Assembly: GCA_041740375.1 (NCBI GenBank)
Contig: JBGSMB010000058.1
Span: 1-8,099, forward strand
Direction of reading: 5' to 3'
Length of the DNA: 8,099 bases
From: JBGSMB01 sp041740375
GTDB taxonomy: Bacteria > Patescibacteriota > Saccharimonadia > Saccharimonadales > JAGQMS01
In this document: positions 1 through 4,420 of the stretch, in pieces
How the letters are laid out: each line of letters starts with the position of its first letter
Numbering within the stretch: the first letter of the stretch is position 1
The notes under the pieces: model-generated
Database searches by the model: none
The model's input: the letters and a program-made list of their open reading frames with translations, nothing else
What the model was told of the DNA's origin: nothing
Program-made: the position numbers and the translations under genes

Positions 1-326
1 ATTACTTTTGCTTTATGAGTAGGCTCAGCATGAACCGCAAGTTTACTCGAACTTGATTGATTCGCGTAGAACTCTTCCCATACCTCATGTTTTTCACTGT
101 CCGGAAGCTGTTGATAATAATCATGCCAGGCAACTTGAATGTCGGCAAAAGGCTTTCCGCTTGCCATAAGCCTCGACATATACTGCTGGTGTTTCGAATG
201 GACACCAACCGCCTCGACTTCTTTGATCTCTTTTTCAAAATCTGGCTCTACTTCGTACAAACCTGTAAGCTTTGTACGGATTAAGTCAACAGCAGGGTCT
301 TTTTGTTCGTCTGGTTCGTCTTTCAT
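1..326 (-). CDS. Unrecognised protein, N-terminal 108 residues (3' end outside the window)
   Basis: The minus-strand frame opens at ATG 326-324 (MKDEPDEQKDPAVDLIR...) and stays open to the window edge. The visible part is soluble, highly charged and mostly helical, with a Trp/Tyr-rich stretch (WHDYYQQLPDSEKHEVWEEF) at about residues 67-86 followed by a Ser-rich linker (NQSSSS). No signal peptide, membrane segment or catalytic motif is seen, and I do not recognise the family. A different frame of the same strand (2-238) is also open, but its composition is unlike a protein; the acidic, well-punctuated frame given here is preferred. No clear Shine-Dalgarno precedes the ATG. The gene is divergent from tRNA-Leu, with a possible -10 (TATACT) at 356-351. 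It could be the N-terminal region of a much larger protein. Confidence 0.7.
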   Translation of the reverse strand, partial: MKDEPDEQKDPAVDLIRTKLTGLYEVEPDFEKEIKEVEAVGVHSKHQQYMSRLMASGKPFADIQVAWHDYYQQLPDSEKHEVWEEFYANQSSSSKLAVHAEPTHKAKV

Positions 327-350
327 AACAGAAGTAGTTTCACTAGAGAT

Positions 351-356
351 AGTATA
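351..356 (-). promoter_or_regulatory. Possible -10 box of the leftward gene
   Basis: TATACT reads on the minus strand 25 nt upstream of the ATG at 326. No convincing -35 is visible at 17 bp (TTAGGG is weak). It lies back to back with the tRNA promoter. Confidence 0.35.
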
Positions 357-365
357 GCAAGATTC

Positions 366-394
366 TTGGCTCTCCCTAAGGGTCGTCGTATACT
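366..394 (+). promoter_or_regulatory. Promoter of tRNA-Leu
   Basis: TTGGCT (366-371), 17 bp spacer, TATACT (389-394). Predicted transcription start is near 401, about 10 nt before the mature tRNA 5' end at 411. The -10 is good and the -35 only partly matches. Confidence 0.55.
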
Positions 395-410
395 AGAAGA
401 TGCTTACTCT

Positions 411-497
411 GGGCGAGTGGTGAAATTGGTATACACGCCAGACTCAAAATCTTGTGAGCTTTAGCTCGTGTGGGTTCAAGTCCCACCTCGCCCACCA
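411..497 (+). tRNA. tRNA-Leu (anticodon CAA)
   Basis: An 87-nt class II tRNA. The acceptor stem GGGCGAG (411-417) pairs with CTCGCCC (487-493), followed by discriminator A494 and an encoded CCA (495-497). The anticodon loop CTCAAAA (443-449) contains anticodon CAA at 445-447, reading UUG. The long variable arm is GAGC (456-459) over a TTTA loop with GCTC (464-467), typical of Leu. The T arm is GTGGG / TTCAAGT / CCCAC (470-486). The anticodon stem (438-442 with 450-454) has one non-pair, C439 opposite T453, while the other four pairs are intact. It has its own promoter and a terminator that begins within its 3' end. Confidence 0.95.
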
Positions 498-536
498 CTA
501 AAACAGTCGGTCTAAATGGCCGACTTTTTTAGTGGT
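494..536 (+). terminator. Terminator of tRNA-Leu, overlapping its CCA end
   Basis: Inner stem AGTCGG (505-510) / CCGACT (520-525) with a 9-nt loop and a run of T at 525-530. An outer stem of 10 bp, ACCACTAAAA (494-503) with TTTTAGTGGT (527-536), extends the hairpin so that the tRNA's own ACCA is base-paired. Because the A-run pairs with the T-run, it can act in both directions. Confidence 0.8.
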
Positions 537-578
537 CACGGGACTTGAACGGGCAGTCCTGTGGACTGGCCCGGTCCC
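520..578 (-). repeat. Inverted, degenerate copy of the tRNA-Leu 3' end with a palindromic core
   Basis: GGGACTTGAAC (540-550) is the exact reverse complement of tRNA positions 474-484 (T arm). Read on the minus strand it is followed after GTG by ACCACTAAAA and a terminator-like AGTCGG, as in the tRNA but without CCTCGCCC. Beside it, 551-572 folds as GGGC-AGTCC / GGACT-GCCC around a 3-nt loop, with GGGAC (540-544) pairing with GTCCC (574-578) outside. No complete tRNA cloverleaf forms here. Confidence 0.6.
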
Positions 579-588
579 AAAGCCCCTA

Positions 589-643
589 GAGCTTGCTCGT
601 GCGGGTTTTACGAAGTAAAAGGCAAGTCCCACCTCGCCCACCA
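589..643 (+). pseudogene. Degenerate 3' fragment of tRNA-Leu (direct copy)
   Basis: Repeats the 3' half of the tRNA at 411-497: a variable arm (GAGC-TT-GCTC, 589-598), GTGCGGGTT, and then a perfect 21-bp match to tRNA positions 477-497 at 623-643, including the acceptor strand and CCA. The T loop is interrupted by about 15 nt containing a small palindrome, TTTTAC-GAA-GTAAAA (606-620). No 5' half, anticodon arm or D arm is present, so it cannot yield a tRNA. It is either a decayed tandem duplicate or a trace of integration at the tRNA 3' end. Confidence 0.75.
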
Positions 644-650
644 TTAAATC

Positions 651-678
651 AGTCGATCTTTATATGATCGGCTTTTTT
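651..678 (+). terminator. Terminator of the tRNA-Leu fragment (diverged second copy)
   Basis: Stem AGTCGATC (651-658) / GATCGGCT (666-673) with a 7-nt loop, then TTTTTT to 678. It is clearly related to the terminator at 494-536 (shared AGTCG core and following TTTTTTAGT), showing that the tRNA tail was duplicated together with its terminator. Confidence 0.75.
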
Positions 679-737
679 AGTTGTTGTGGAGCTACCAAAA
701 AACACTTGTCTGATGATTTTCCTGATGATTTGTAACC

Positions 738-1142
738 ATGAAAATATTTTGTGCATATGCTGCTACTGGTGAAGATCTACCGCTTGTGACTGCGCGAATG
801 CGAAGAGTAGTTGATGCCTTAAATGAGCAAGGACATGAGGCTTATTGCAATAGGTTTGACCCGATTGTTGATGAATTGCAGGCAAAAGATGACATAGAAG
901 GAATTTTCAAGAGAGCCTTCGAGGTCATGGGTCAAAAAGAAGCTGTTGTGGCTATTGTGACATCACCAAGCAGAAGCATAGGACAGATCATGGAGCTCGG
1001 CGTTGCTCTCAGTCGTAACCTGCCGTTCTATTTATTTGAACATAGCTCAGCAGTAGGTACAACTTACCTGCCGCGACTGGCAGTTAAAAGTTTTGCATGG
1101 GACTCAGAAGAGGAACTAGTCGAGCGACTAAAGCAGATTTAG
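738..1142 (+). CDS. Nucleoside 2-deoxyribosyltransferase-like protein
   Basis: 134 aa. It opens with a Rossmann-like strand and loop (MKIFCAYAATGED), the nucleotide-binding start of the nucleoside 2-deoxyribosyltransferase/DNPH1 fold, and carries SIGQIMELGVALSRN at about residues 80-94. In that family the corresponding motif holds the catalytic glutamate, here probably Glu86. Family members cleave or transfer the N-glycosidic bond of (deoxy)nucleosides or deoxynucleotides, so a nucleotide-salvage or sanitising role is likely but the substrate cannot be told. Length fits the compact family. No Shine-Dalgarno or clear promoter precedes ATG 738; the leader holds a tandem CTGATGATTT (710-719, 722-731). 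It converges with the next gene, the stops lying one base apart, and a weak hairpin CTAAA/TTTAG (1128-1142) sits on its stop. Confidence 0.7.
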   Translation: MKIFCAYAATGEDLPLVTARMRRVVDALNEQGHEAYCNRFDPIVDELQAKDDIEGIFKRAFEVMGQKEAVVAIVTSPSRSIGQIMELGVALSRNLPFYLFEHSSAVGTTYLPRLAVKSFAWDSEEELVERLKQI

Positions 1143-1143
1143 C

Positions 1144-1938
1144 CTAGTCGAATAGTCTGATTAGAGACGAGGCAATGCCTTCAAACGCTTTTTCTCGGTG
1201 GTGAAGCCATGCTACGGCTGATGCTACTGCGGCCTTCGTTCGCCATACATCAGTTACTTCTGGATAAGCAGTTGTAATGATTTGACCGTTTTTTGAGAGA
1301 ACTAGTAGCTCTGCATGTCTTGTGATGATGGTTGCTTCTGGGTTTTTGCTGGTAAATTGATGTAGCCGTTCAATAAATACCAGCAGATCCATGCTTGAGG
1401 TAAAGGCGTGTTCGCTACCTACTTCACGCGCATACACTTGTAGCTGGCCAGGCGCCAGTACCAGTAGCGTATTTGGGCGCGTTGACATGAATTTTGATTC
1501 TTGTTTGTTGTTGTCAAACGCGTCTCTAGTTATCGTAAGCGGTCCATTGTAGGTTCGTATAAAATGAGAGATTGCAATTGTTGTCTCACTGTTGCGATCA
1601 AGATCTCCGATCAGCAGCGCACCATCACATGCCGCAGCAGCAAATATCATAGGTTCAATTGCACGTGCACTAAAACTACCAGCTGGTGTTGCAGGTCCAT
1701 ACACCATATTTGGTATATGTTTTGTCAGTTTTCGTAATGGTTCGGGAACGATTATGCGAGCTTCACCTATGCCGTGCTCGACTGCAAGTGAATACGCTTC
1801 AGCTACCGCATGAAAGCTATGACTACTTCCACCGATCACTAATAGCGTCCCGGCCTGATCTCTTCGCTCGGGTCGCTCCCACTCCATATCTGGGTATAAG
1901 GGGTTGTCTGGAGTCTGTTTCTGCCAATAACTATGCAT
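1144..1938 (-). CDS. Degenerate NAD(P)H-hydrate dehydratase-like (YjeF C-terminal/ribokinase-fold) protein
   Basis: 264 aa. The N-terminal part resembles ADP-dependent NAD(P)HX dehydratase: AGTLLVIGGSSHSF (29-42) followed by an Ala-rich helix and a glycine turn (HGIGEARIIVPEP), then a GALLIGDLD strand-turn (106-114) where the family has GPGLG, and GPLTITRDAF where it has the VLDADAL segment. The diagnostic C-terminal GTGD motif, which supplies the catalytic Asp and phosphate loop, is absent: the equivalent stretch reads AYPEVTDVWRTKAAVASAVAW (about 224-243, first residues quoted). The usual TPHPGE strand is also altered (LAPGQLQVYAREVG). So the fold is likely kept while repair activity on hydrated NAD(P)H is doubtful; it may be a pseudoenzyme or have a changed substrate. 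No Shine-Dalgarno; a TTACC-rich repeat abuts the start. Confidence 0.65.
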   Translation of the reverse strand: MHSYWQKQTPDNPLYPDMEWERPERRDQAGTLLVIGGSSHSFHAVAEAYSLAVEHGIGEARIIVPEPLRKLTKHIPNMVYGPATPAGSFSARAIEPMIFAAAACDGALLIGDLDRNSETTIAISHFIRTYNGPLTITRDAFDNNKQESKFMSTRPNTLLVLAPGQLQVYAREVGSEHAFTSSMDLLVFIERLHQFTSKNPEATIITRHAELLVLSKNGQIITTAYPEVTDVWRTKAAVASAVAWLHHREKAFEGIASSLIRLFD

Positions 1939-1943
1939 AGTTC

Positions 1944-1975
1944 TATGGTAGTCGGTAAGGGGTAAATGGTAAATA
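1944..1975 (-). repeat. TTACC-rich leader repeat, copy 1
   Basis: On the minus strand this reads as CATTTACC...TTACCGACTACCATA and ends 5 nt before the start of the NAXD-like gene. A close relative sits in the same place before the HAD gene (3658-3697). Confidence 0.5.
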
Positions 1976-2059
1976 GAATCACATTATTCAAGCATTAGTT
2001 TTACATTTTACAGTTTTCATTGATAATTCATACGTCACTTAATTTTTTAACCGTAAGTC

Positions 2060-2088
2060 TTACATTTTATCTAAACTTATTTTATAAT
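2060..2088 (+). promoter_or_regulatory. Promoter of unit A
   Basis: Perfect TATAAT at 2083-2088 with TTACAT at 2060-2065, 17 bp apart. An 11-bp palindrome GTAAG-T-CTTAC (2053-2063) overlaps the -35 and could be an operator. The region 1976-2095 is strongly AT-rich and contains no gene. Confidence 0.65.
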
Positions 2089-2095
2089 ATAGTTT

Positions 2096-2129
2096 GTATC
2101 CATGGTGGATGCATTCGGGCTCGCCCGGA
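2096..2129 (+). promoter_or_regulatory. Unit A mRNA 5'-terminal double hairpin
   Basis: Hairpin 1: GTATCC (2096-2101), loop ATGGT, GGATGC (2107-2112), beginning 8 nt after the -10, at the predicted +1. Hairpin 2: TTCGGG (2114-2119), loop CTCG, CCCGGA (2124-2129). A Shine-Dalgarno (AAAGGAAG) follows. The same arrangement with different stem sequences occurs at 4230-4264, 5243-5279 and 5795-5833. Confidence 0.6.
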
Positions 2130-2148
2130 CGAACTTTGAAAGGAAGTT

Positions 2149-2616
2149 ATGGGCCAGTTGCTCATTACTAAGTACAACTTCAGAGATGCCAACGAAGGGC
2201 TCTCAGCGCATGTGAGAAGCGAGTTGGCTCGCCGAGCCAAGCGCACACATTTGGCGGTAGTTATGGGAATCCGATCGGGTACTGAATATCTCGGAATGCA
2301 TTCTGAATATTTCGGTGAAGTGAAGGAGTGGGAAGATCAGTACGATTTGATTGCTCACGACAAAGCTGTACTGACAGCTCGAACAGGCTTACCGTCGCGC
2401 GACGTACAGTTGCTTCATCCGGAGTTGCTGGAAAAAGGCGATACCAAGTTCTGGGGAAGTGCAATCGTAGGCAACATCATCGTCGCCTGTAGTGGTGTCG
2501 AACCGTACTTCGACGAGATGTTCGCATGGCAGTACGCCTACGCCATACGTGCCAGCGTTCAGCATGATTTGGACAAGCTGAACGGTGCTCGCAGAAGCGA
2601 TGGCGTCAATTTCTAG
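2149..2616 (+). CDS. Unrecognised 155-aa protein (unit A)
   Basis: 155 aa, soluble, with no signal peptide. ATG 2149 follows AAAGGAAG (2139-2146), so the start is well supported. The N-terminal half is mixed (MGQLLITKYNF, then a basic helix SELARRAKRTH); the C-terminal half has AIVGNIIVACSGVEPYFDEMFAW at about 110-132 (partly quoted) followed by a helical tail. The layout of an Ala/Lys helix (IAHDKAVLTARTGLPS), a Gly-rich strand and a D/E helix vaguely recalls the GlcG/HbpS haem-binding fold, but this is only a low-confidence idea. It is monocistronic, with a strong -10, a structured 5' leader and a rho-independent terminator placed directly at the stop codon. Its RNA ends match those of the alpha-CTD-like gene at 3780-4202, suggesting common regulation or common descent of the cassettes. 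Confidence 0.8.
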   Translation: MGQLLITKYNFRDANEGLSAHVRSELARRAKRTHLAVVMGIRSGTEYLGMHSEYFGEVKEWEDQYDLIAHDKAVLTARTGLPSRDVQLLHPELLEKGDTKFWGSAIVGNIIVACSGVEPYFDEMFAWQYAYAIRASVQHDLDKLNGARRSDGVNF

Positions 2617-2670
2617 CCCCGAATCTAGCTTGAGAGACCCTGGAGTCCTCGCTGGGCTCGGGGTTTTCTC
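2617..2670 (+). terminator. Terminator of unit A (type-1 element, plus copy)
   Basis: Outer stem CCCCGA (2617-2622) / TCGGGG (2658-2663), inner helices AGC/GCT, GAG/CTC and GAC/GTC, then TTTTCTC. It begins on the base after the stop codon. A diverged inverted copy ends the gene at 3780-4202; similarity extends past the T-run to about 2678 (ATTTAT). Confidence 0.85.
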
Positions 2671-2687
2671 ATTTATAAGCATCTCCT

Positions 2688-2861
2688 CAGGACATCAACA
2701 ATCCTCTCCCTGCGTAGTTTGTTGTTCAAAAATACAATTTTAAAAAAACGAACTGTATGAGCCATTTTTATTCCGAAAGAATTAAACAAAAAAATGGTGA
2801 GTTTTCGTTTTTATTGTATTTGTTAACAACAACTACCAGAGACTGAGGATTGTTCGTCCTG
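2688..2861. repeat. Long imperfect inverted repeat, MITE-like or hairpin RNA
   Basis: Two arms of roughly 80 bp face each other across a short centre. Matching blocks from the outside in: CAGGAC / GTCCTG (2688-2693, 2856-2861), AACAATCCTC / GAGGATTGTT, TAGTTTGTTGTT / AACAACAACTA, AATACAAT / ATTGTATT and CCATTTTT / AAAAATGG, with small gaps between. There is no ORF inside and composition is AT-rich. It lies just after the unit A terminator. Candidates are a non-autonomous transposon with terminal repeats, or a long hairpin transcript. I see no clear target-site duplication. Confidence 0.65.
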
Positions 2862-2872
2862 AAACGGTTTTG

Positions 2873-2899
2873 TCTACTTTTGCCGGATACAAAAGTAGA
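2873..2899. other. Perfect 10-bp hairpin
   Basis: TCTACTTTTG (2873-2882), 7-nt loop CCGGATA, CAAAAGTAGA (2890-2899). No T-run follows on either strand. It lies downstream of the HAD gene and may act as a 3' transcript barrier or belong to the neighbouring inverted-repeat element. Confidence 0.5.
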
Positions 2900-2911
2900 G
2901 ATTGTTTTAGG

Positions 2912-2937
2912 ATTAAGAAACCAACCTAGGCGTTGGT
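2912..2937 (-). terminator. Weak terminator-like hairpin at the end of the HAD gene
   Basis: On the minus strand ACCAAC (2937-2932) pairs with GTTGGT (2925-2920) across a 6-nt loop that contains the stop codon; TTCTTAAT follows. The stem is short, so efficiency is uncertain. Confidence 0.35.
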
Positions 2938-3651
2938 CTGCTTAAGCTCGTAAGTACTGCCATCTTTCTGTAAACCATACACAACATCTTTGCGCTCTAC
3001 AACAACCATCCAATCATTTTCGCTCGCAGCTTTAAATAGTGCTTGGTTTGGGTTAAATGCAATCGCTTGATCCACCATCTTTAAAAGCGGTATATCGCTA
3101 CTTGTTCCACCGACTGCCATACTACCCTTTAGATCCAGATCATATTTAGTAATCAACGCTTGCAGTATCTCGTCCTTACCTTTCTTGAGACGTTGGATAT
3201 CGCCGCCTATGGTTTCATCTCCTTTGAAGAACATGCCACCCACCGATAGATCAAAACCCATTTCGCGAGTAAATATATCGACTGCACGCATTTCGGAAGA
3301 AGATATAGCAATCAAAATAAAGCCGTGTGATTTTAAGTTTTTGACGAGCTCTCTGGTATATACGTAAGTATGGCTAGGAGAGCGTTTTGCAACGGAAGTC
3401 ACCACGTCTTGGTAAGCGTTTACTGGTAAGGTTTTCAGGTGTGCAAAAATAAGGTCTGCGGCTTTTTCCTGATAGTCCGGGAATGACTCGTCGGATACTT
3501 TTTGCCGAAAGTCATGCAGGTATGTTTCCACTTGATACCAAGGGCCAACGCCTAGGTGCCCTCTCGCGACCAATTCTCGTGCGATAAGTTGAAGTAGGCT
3601 CGTGCGCGTAAGCGTGCCGTCGACGTCAAAAACTGCAAATTTTTTGCCCAT
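2926..3651 (-). CDS. HAD-superfamily phosphatase, class IB (phosphoserine-phosphatase-like)
   Basis: 241 aa. Motif I is FDVDGTLTRTSLL with nucleophile Asp9 and acid/base Asp11; a helical cap follows (about 20-95). Motif II is IAISSSE (Ser117); motif III lies in LKKGKDEIL (about 155-163). Motif IV reads GGTSSDIPLL (181-190), where the HAD-IB family usually has GDSxxDxPML: the first Asp is replaced by Gly182 while Asp186 is kept. A small phosphate monoester (phosphoserine, phospholipid headgroup or sugar phosphate) is the likely substrate, in the cytosol with Mg2+, though activity may be altered. Only a weak AAGAG precedes ATG 3651, and no promoter is evident; a TTACC repeat fills the leader. 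It lies between the two inverted type-1 terminators, 2617-2670 and 3718-3772. Confidence 0.85.
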   Translation of the reverse strand: MGKKFAVFDVDGTLTRTSLLQLIARELVARGHLGVGPWYQVETYLHDFRQKVSDESFPDYQEKAADLIFAHLKTLPVNAYQDVVTSVAKRSPSHTYVYTRELVKNLKSHGFILIAISSSEMRAVDIFTREMGFDLSVGGMFFKGDETIGGDIQRLKKGKDEILQALITKYDLDLKGSMAVGGTSSDIPLLKMVDQAIAFNPNQALFKAASENDWMVVVERKDVVYGLQKDGSTYELKQTNA

Positions 3652-3657
3652 TGCTCT

Positions 3658-3697
3658 TATGGTAATCGGTAATCGGGGGTTAGTAAATGGTAATTAG
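3658..3697 (-). repeat. TTACC-rich leader repeat, copy 2
   Basis: On the minus strand it reads TTACCATTTAC...GATTACCGATTACCATA, ending 6 nt before the HAD start codon. It matches the leader of the NAXD-like gene (1944-1975) apart from a few extra bases. Similar TAATCCC/CCCTA tracts occur at about 5888-5918 and 8012-8025. Confidence 0.5.
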
Positions 3698-3717
3698 AGT
3701 TTCTAAAAGTCATAAAT

Positions 3718-3772
3718 GAGAAAACCCCGAGCCCAGCGAGGACTCAGAGGTCTCTCAAGCCGGGCTTCGGGG
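3718..3772 (-). terminator. Terminator of unit D (type-1 element, minus copy)
   Basis: Minus strand: CCCCGA-A-GCCC (from 3772) pairs with GGGC-TCGGGG, followed by TTTTCTC (3724-3718). It is a diverged inverted copy of 2617-2670. Bases that differ near the stem (GCCC in place of TCTA) pair with the conserved GGGC and extend the stem, so the hairpin is maintained. Similarity continues to about 3711. Confidence 0.85.
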
Positions 3773-3779
3773 TTGGTAA

Positions 3780-4202
3780 TCAGTGAGTGAAAAGATCTGT
3801 CTTGCTCAACTCGATTCCATGATTGATGAGCCTCGACTTGATCTCGTCGAGTGACTTTTGGCCCAAGTTCGTCAAGCCGAGAAGATCATTTTCGCTCCTC
3901 TTGACGAGGTCGCCAATAGTCAGAATGTGACCTCTCCTGAGTGATTGAAGCGGGCGCTCCGACAAGCCTAGTGTCGCAAGTGGCATCTCAAGAAGTTTTG
4001 AGATGTCAGTGTTGTCATCCATCGCCCCACCTTCTGCCTCAAGGAGTAGTTCATCGATGACATTCCGCAGATTGCGGAGAGCAACCTGATCTTGCTCGTT
4101 GCTGATGTTTCGGCCGTCGAATGTGACAGCGATGACTTCCTCGTCATCGGTCTGGAGCCGTAGCTCGCGGCCACTGAGAAATTTGATGATCACATAGGAC
4201 AT
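3780..4202 (-). CDS. Stand-alone RNA polymerase alpha-CTD-like protein (unit D)
   Basis: 140 aa. Residues 1-35 form a beta-rich segment (MSYVIIKFLSGRELRLQ...), then a helix (about 36-56) and an acidic linker. Residues 73-133 match the helix-hairpin-helix fold of the RNA polymerase alpha C-terminal domain: LGLSERPLQSL, HILTIGDLVKRSENDLLGL, NLGQKSLDEIKSRLINHGI. By alignment with E. coli alpha-CTD, the DNA-contacting Arg265 corresponds to Arg83, and the G-x-K-S loop is kept (Gly114, Lys116, Ser117); Asn268 becomes Gln. The assembly part of alpha is absent, so this is not rpoA. It may bind UP-element-like DNA or a transcription partner. AGGTG lies 8 nt before ATG 4202. It is monocistronic with its own strong promoter, double-hairpin leader and terminator. 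Confidence 0.75.
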   Translation of the reverse strand: MSYVIIKFLSGRELRLQTDDEEVIAVTFDGRNISNEQDQVALRNLRNVIDELLLEAEGGAMDDNTDISKLLEMPLATLGLSERPLQSLRRGHILTIGDLVKRSENDLLGLTNLGQKSLDEIKSRLINHGIELSKTDLFTH

Positions 4203-4229
4203 CGTTTTTTCACCTACCTTTAAAGGATC

Positions 4230-4264
4230 TCGTGTCGAAACACGATAAACACCACTGTGGTGCC
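4230..4264 (-). promoter_or_regulatory. Unit D mRNA 5'-terminal double hairpin
   Basis: Hairpin 1: GGCACC (4264-4259), loop ACAGT, GGTGTT (4253-4248), starting 10 nt after the -10. Hairpin 2: TCGTGT (4245-4240), UUCG-type tetraloop TTCG, ACACGA (4235-4230), a very stable class of RNA hairpin. The Shine-Dalgarno follows. Confidence 0.65.
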
Positions 4265-4273
4265 TATAATAAT

Positions 4274-4301
4274 ATTATAGCATGATATATGACGAAGTCA
4301 A
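4274..4301 (-). promoter_or_regulatory. Promoter of unit D
   Basis: TTGACT (4301-4296), 16 bp spacer, TATAAT (4279-4274). The -35 begins 18 nt past the end of the unit B 3' element. Confidence 0.8.
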
Positions 4302-4319
4302 ATATTCACTCTGTAACTG

Positions 4320-4384
4320 CAAGAAAGTTTGAGTAATCAAGCACTCTTGTAGTCCCCAGAGTTTATCCTCTTCTGGGGGACGAG
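4320..4384 (-). terminator. Unit B 3' element (type 2), identical to 5337-5401
   Basis: A 65-bp sequence repeated without a mismatch at 5337-5401. GTCCCCCAGA (4381-4372, minus) pairs with TCTGGGGAC (4360-4352) with one bulged base and an 11-nt loop. A smaller stem-loop GAGT/ACTC (4346-4343, 4334-4331) follows, then a weak CTTTCTT. With no long T-run it could be a weak terminator, an RNA-stabilising 3' end, or both. It lies 36 nt beyond the last stop of unit B. Confidence 0.7.
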
Positions 4385-4420
4385 CTTGTTCTTATTTGAA
4401 ACTTCGGGTTCTGACCGTGA

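Noticed and set aside
2..238. Minus-strand 78-residue frame at the left edge
   Set aside because: It overlaps the better frame starting at 326 (acidic, protein-like, open to the edge) and has basic, unstructured composition.
520..578. A complete tRNA gene on the minus strand
   Set aside because: Only a T-arm-like stretch and CCA-like end are present; no acceptor stem, D arm or anticodon arm can be formed.
411..643. An integrated mobile element between attachment sites
   Set aside because: The two 21-bp copies are only 146 bp apart with no genes between, so at most this is a scar or duplication; kept as a finding, not as an element.
1501..1940. Three plus-strand frames of 73-84 residues
   Set aside because: They lie antisense to the NAXD-like gene, have no ribosome-binding sites and show low-complexity Cys/Arg/Ser-rich composition.
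2096..2148. A metabolite riboswitch in the unit leaders
   Set aside because: The leaders are about 55-75 nt of two simple hairpins with no known aptamer core or alternative terminator.
2389..2682. Minus-strand 97-residue frame
   Set aside because: It runs antisense to the 155-aa gene and through its terminator hairpin, so it is a shadow.
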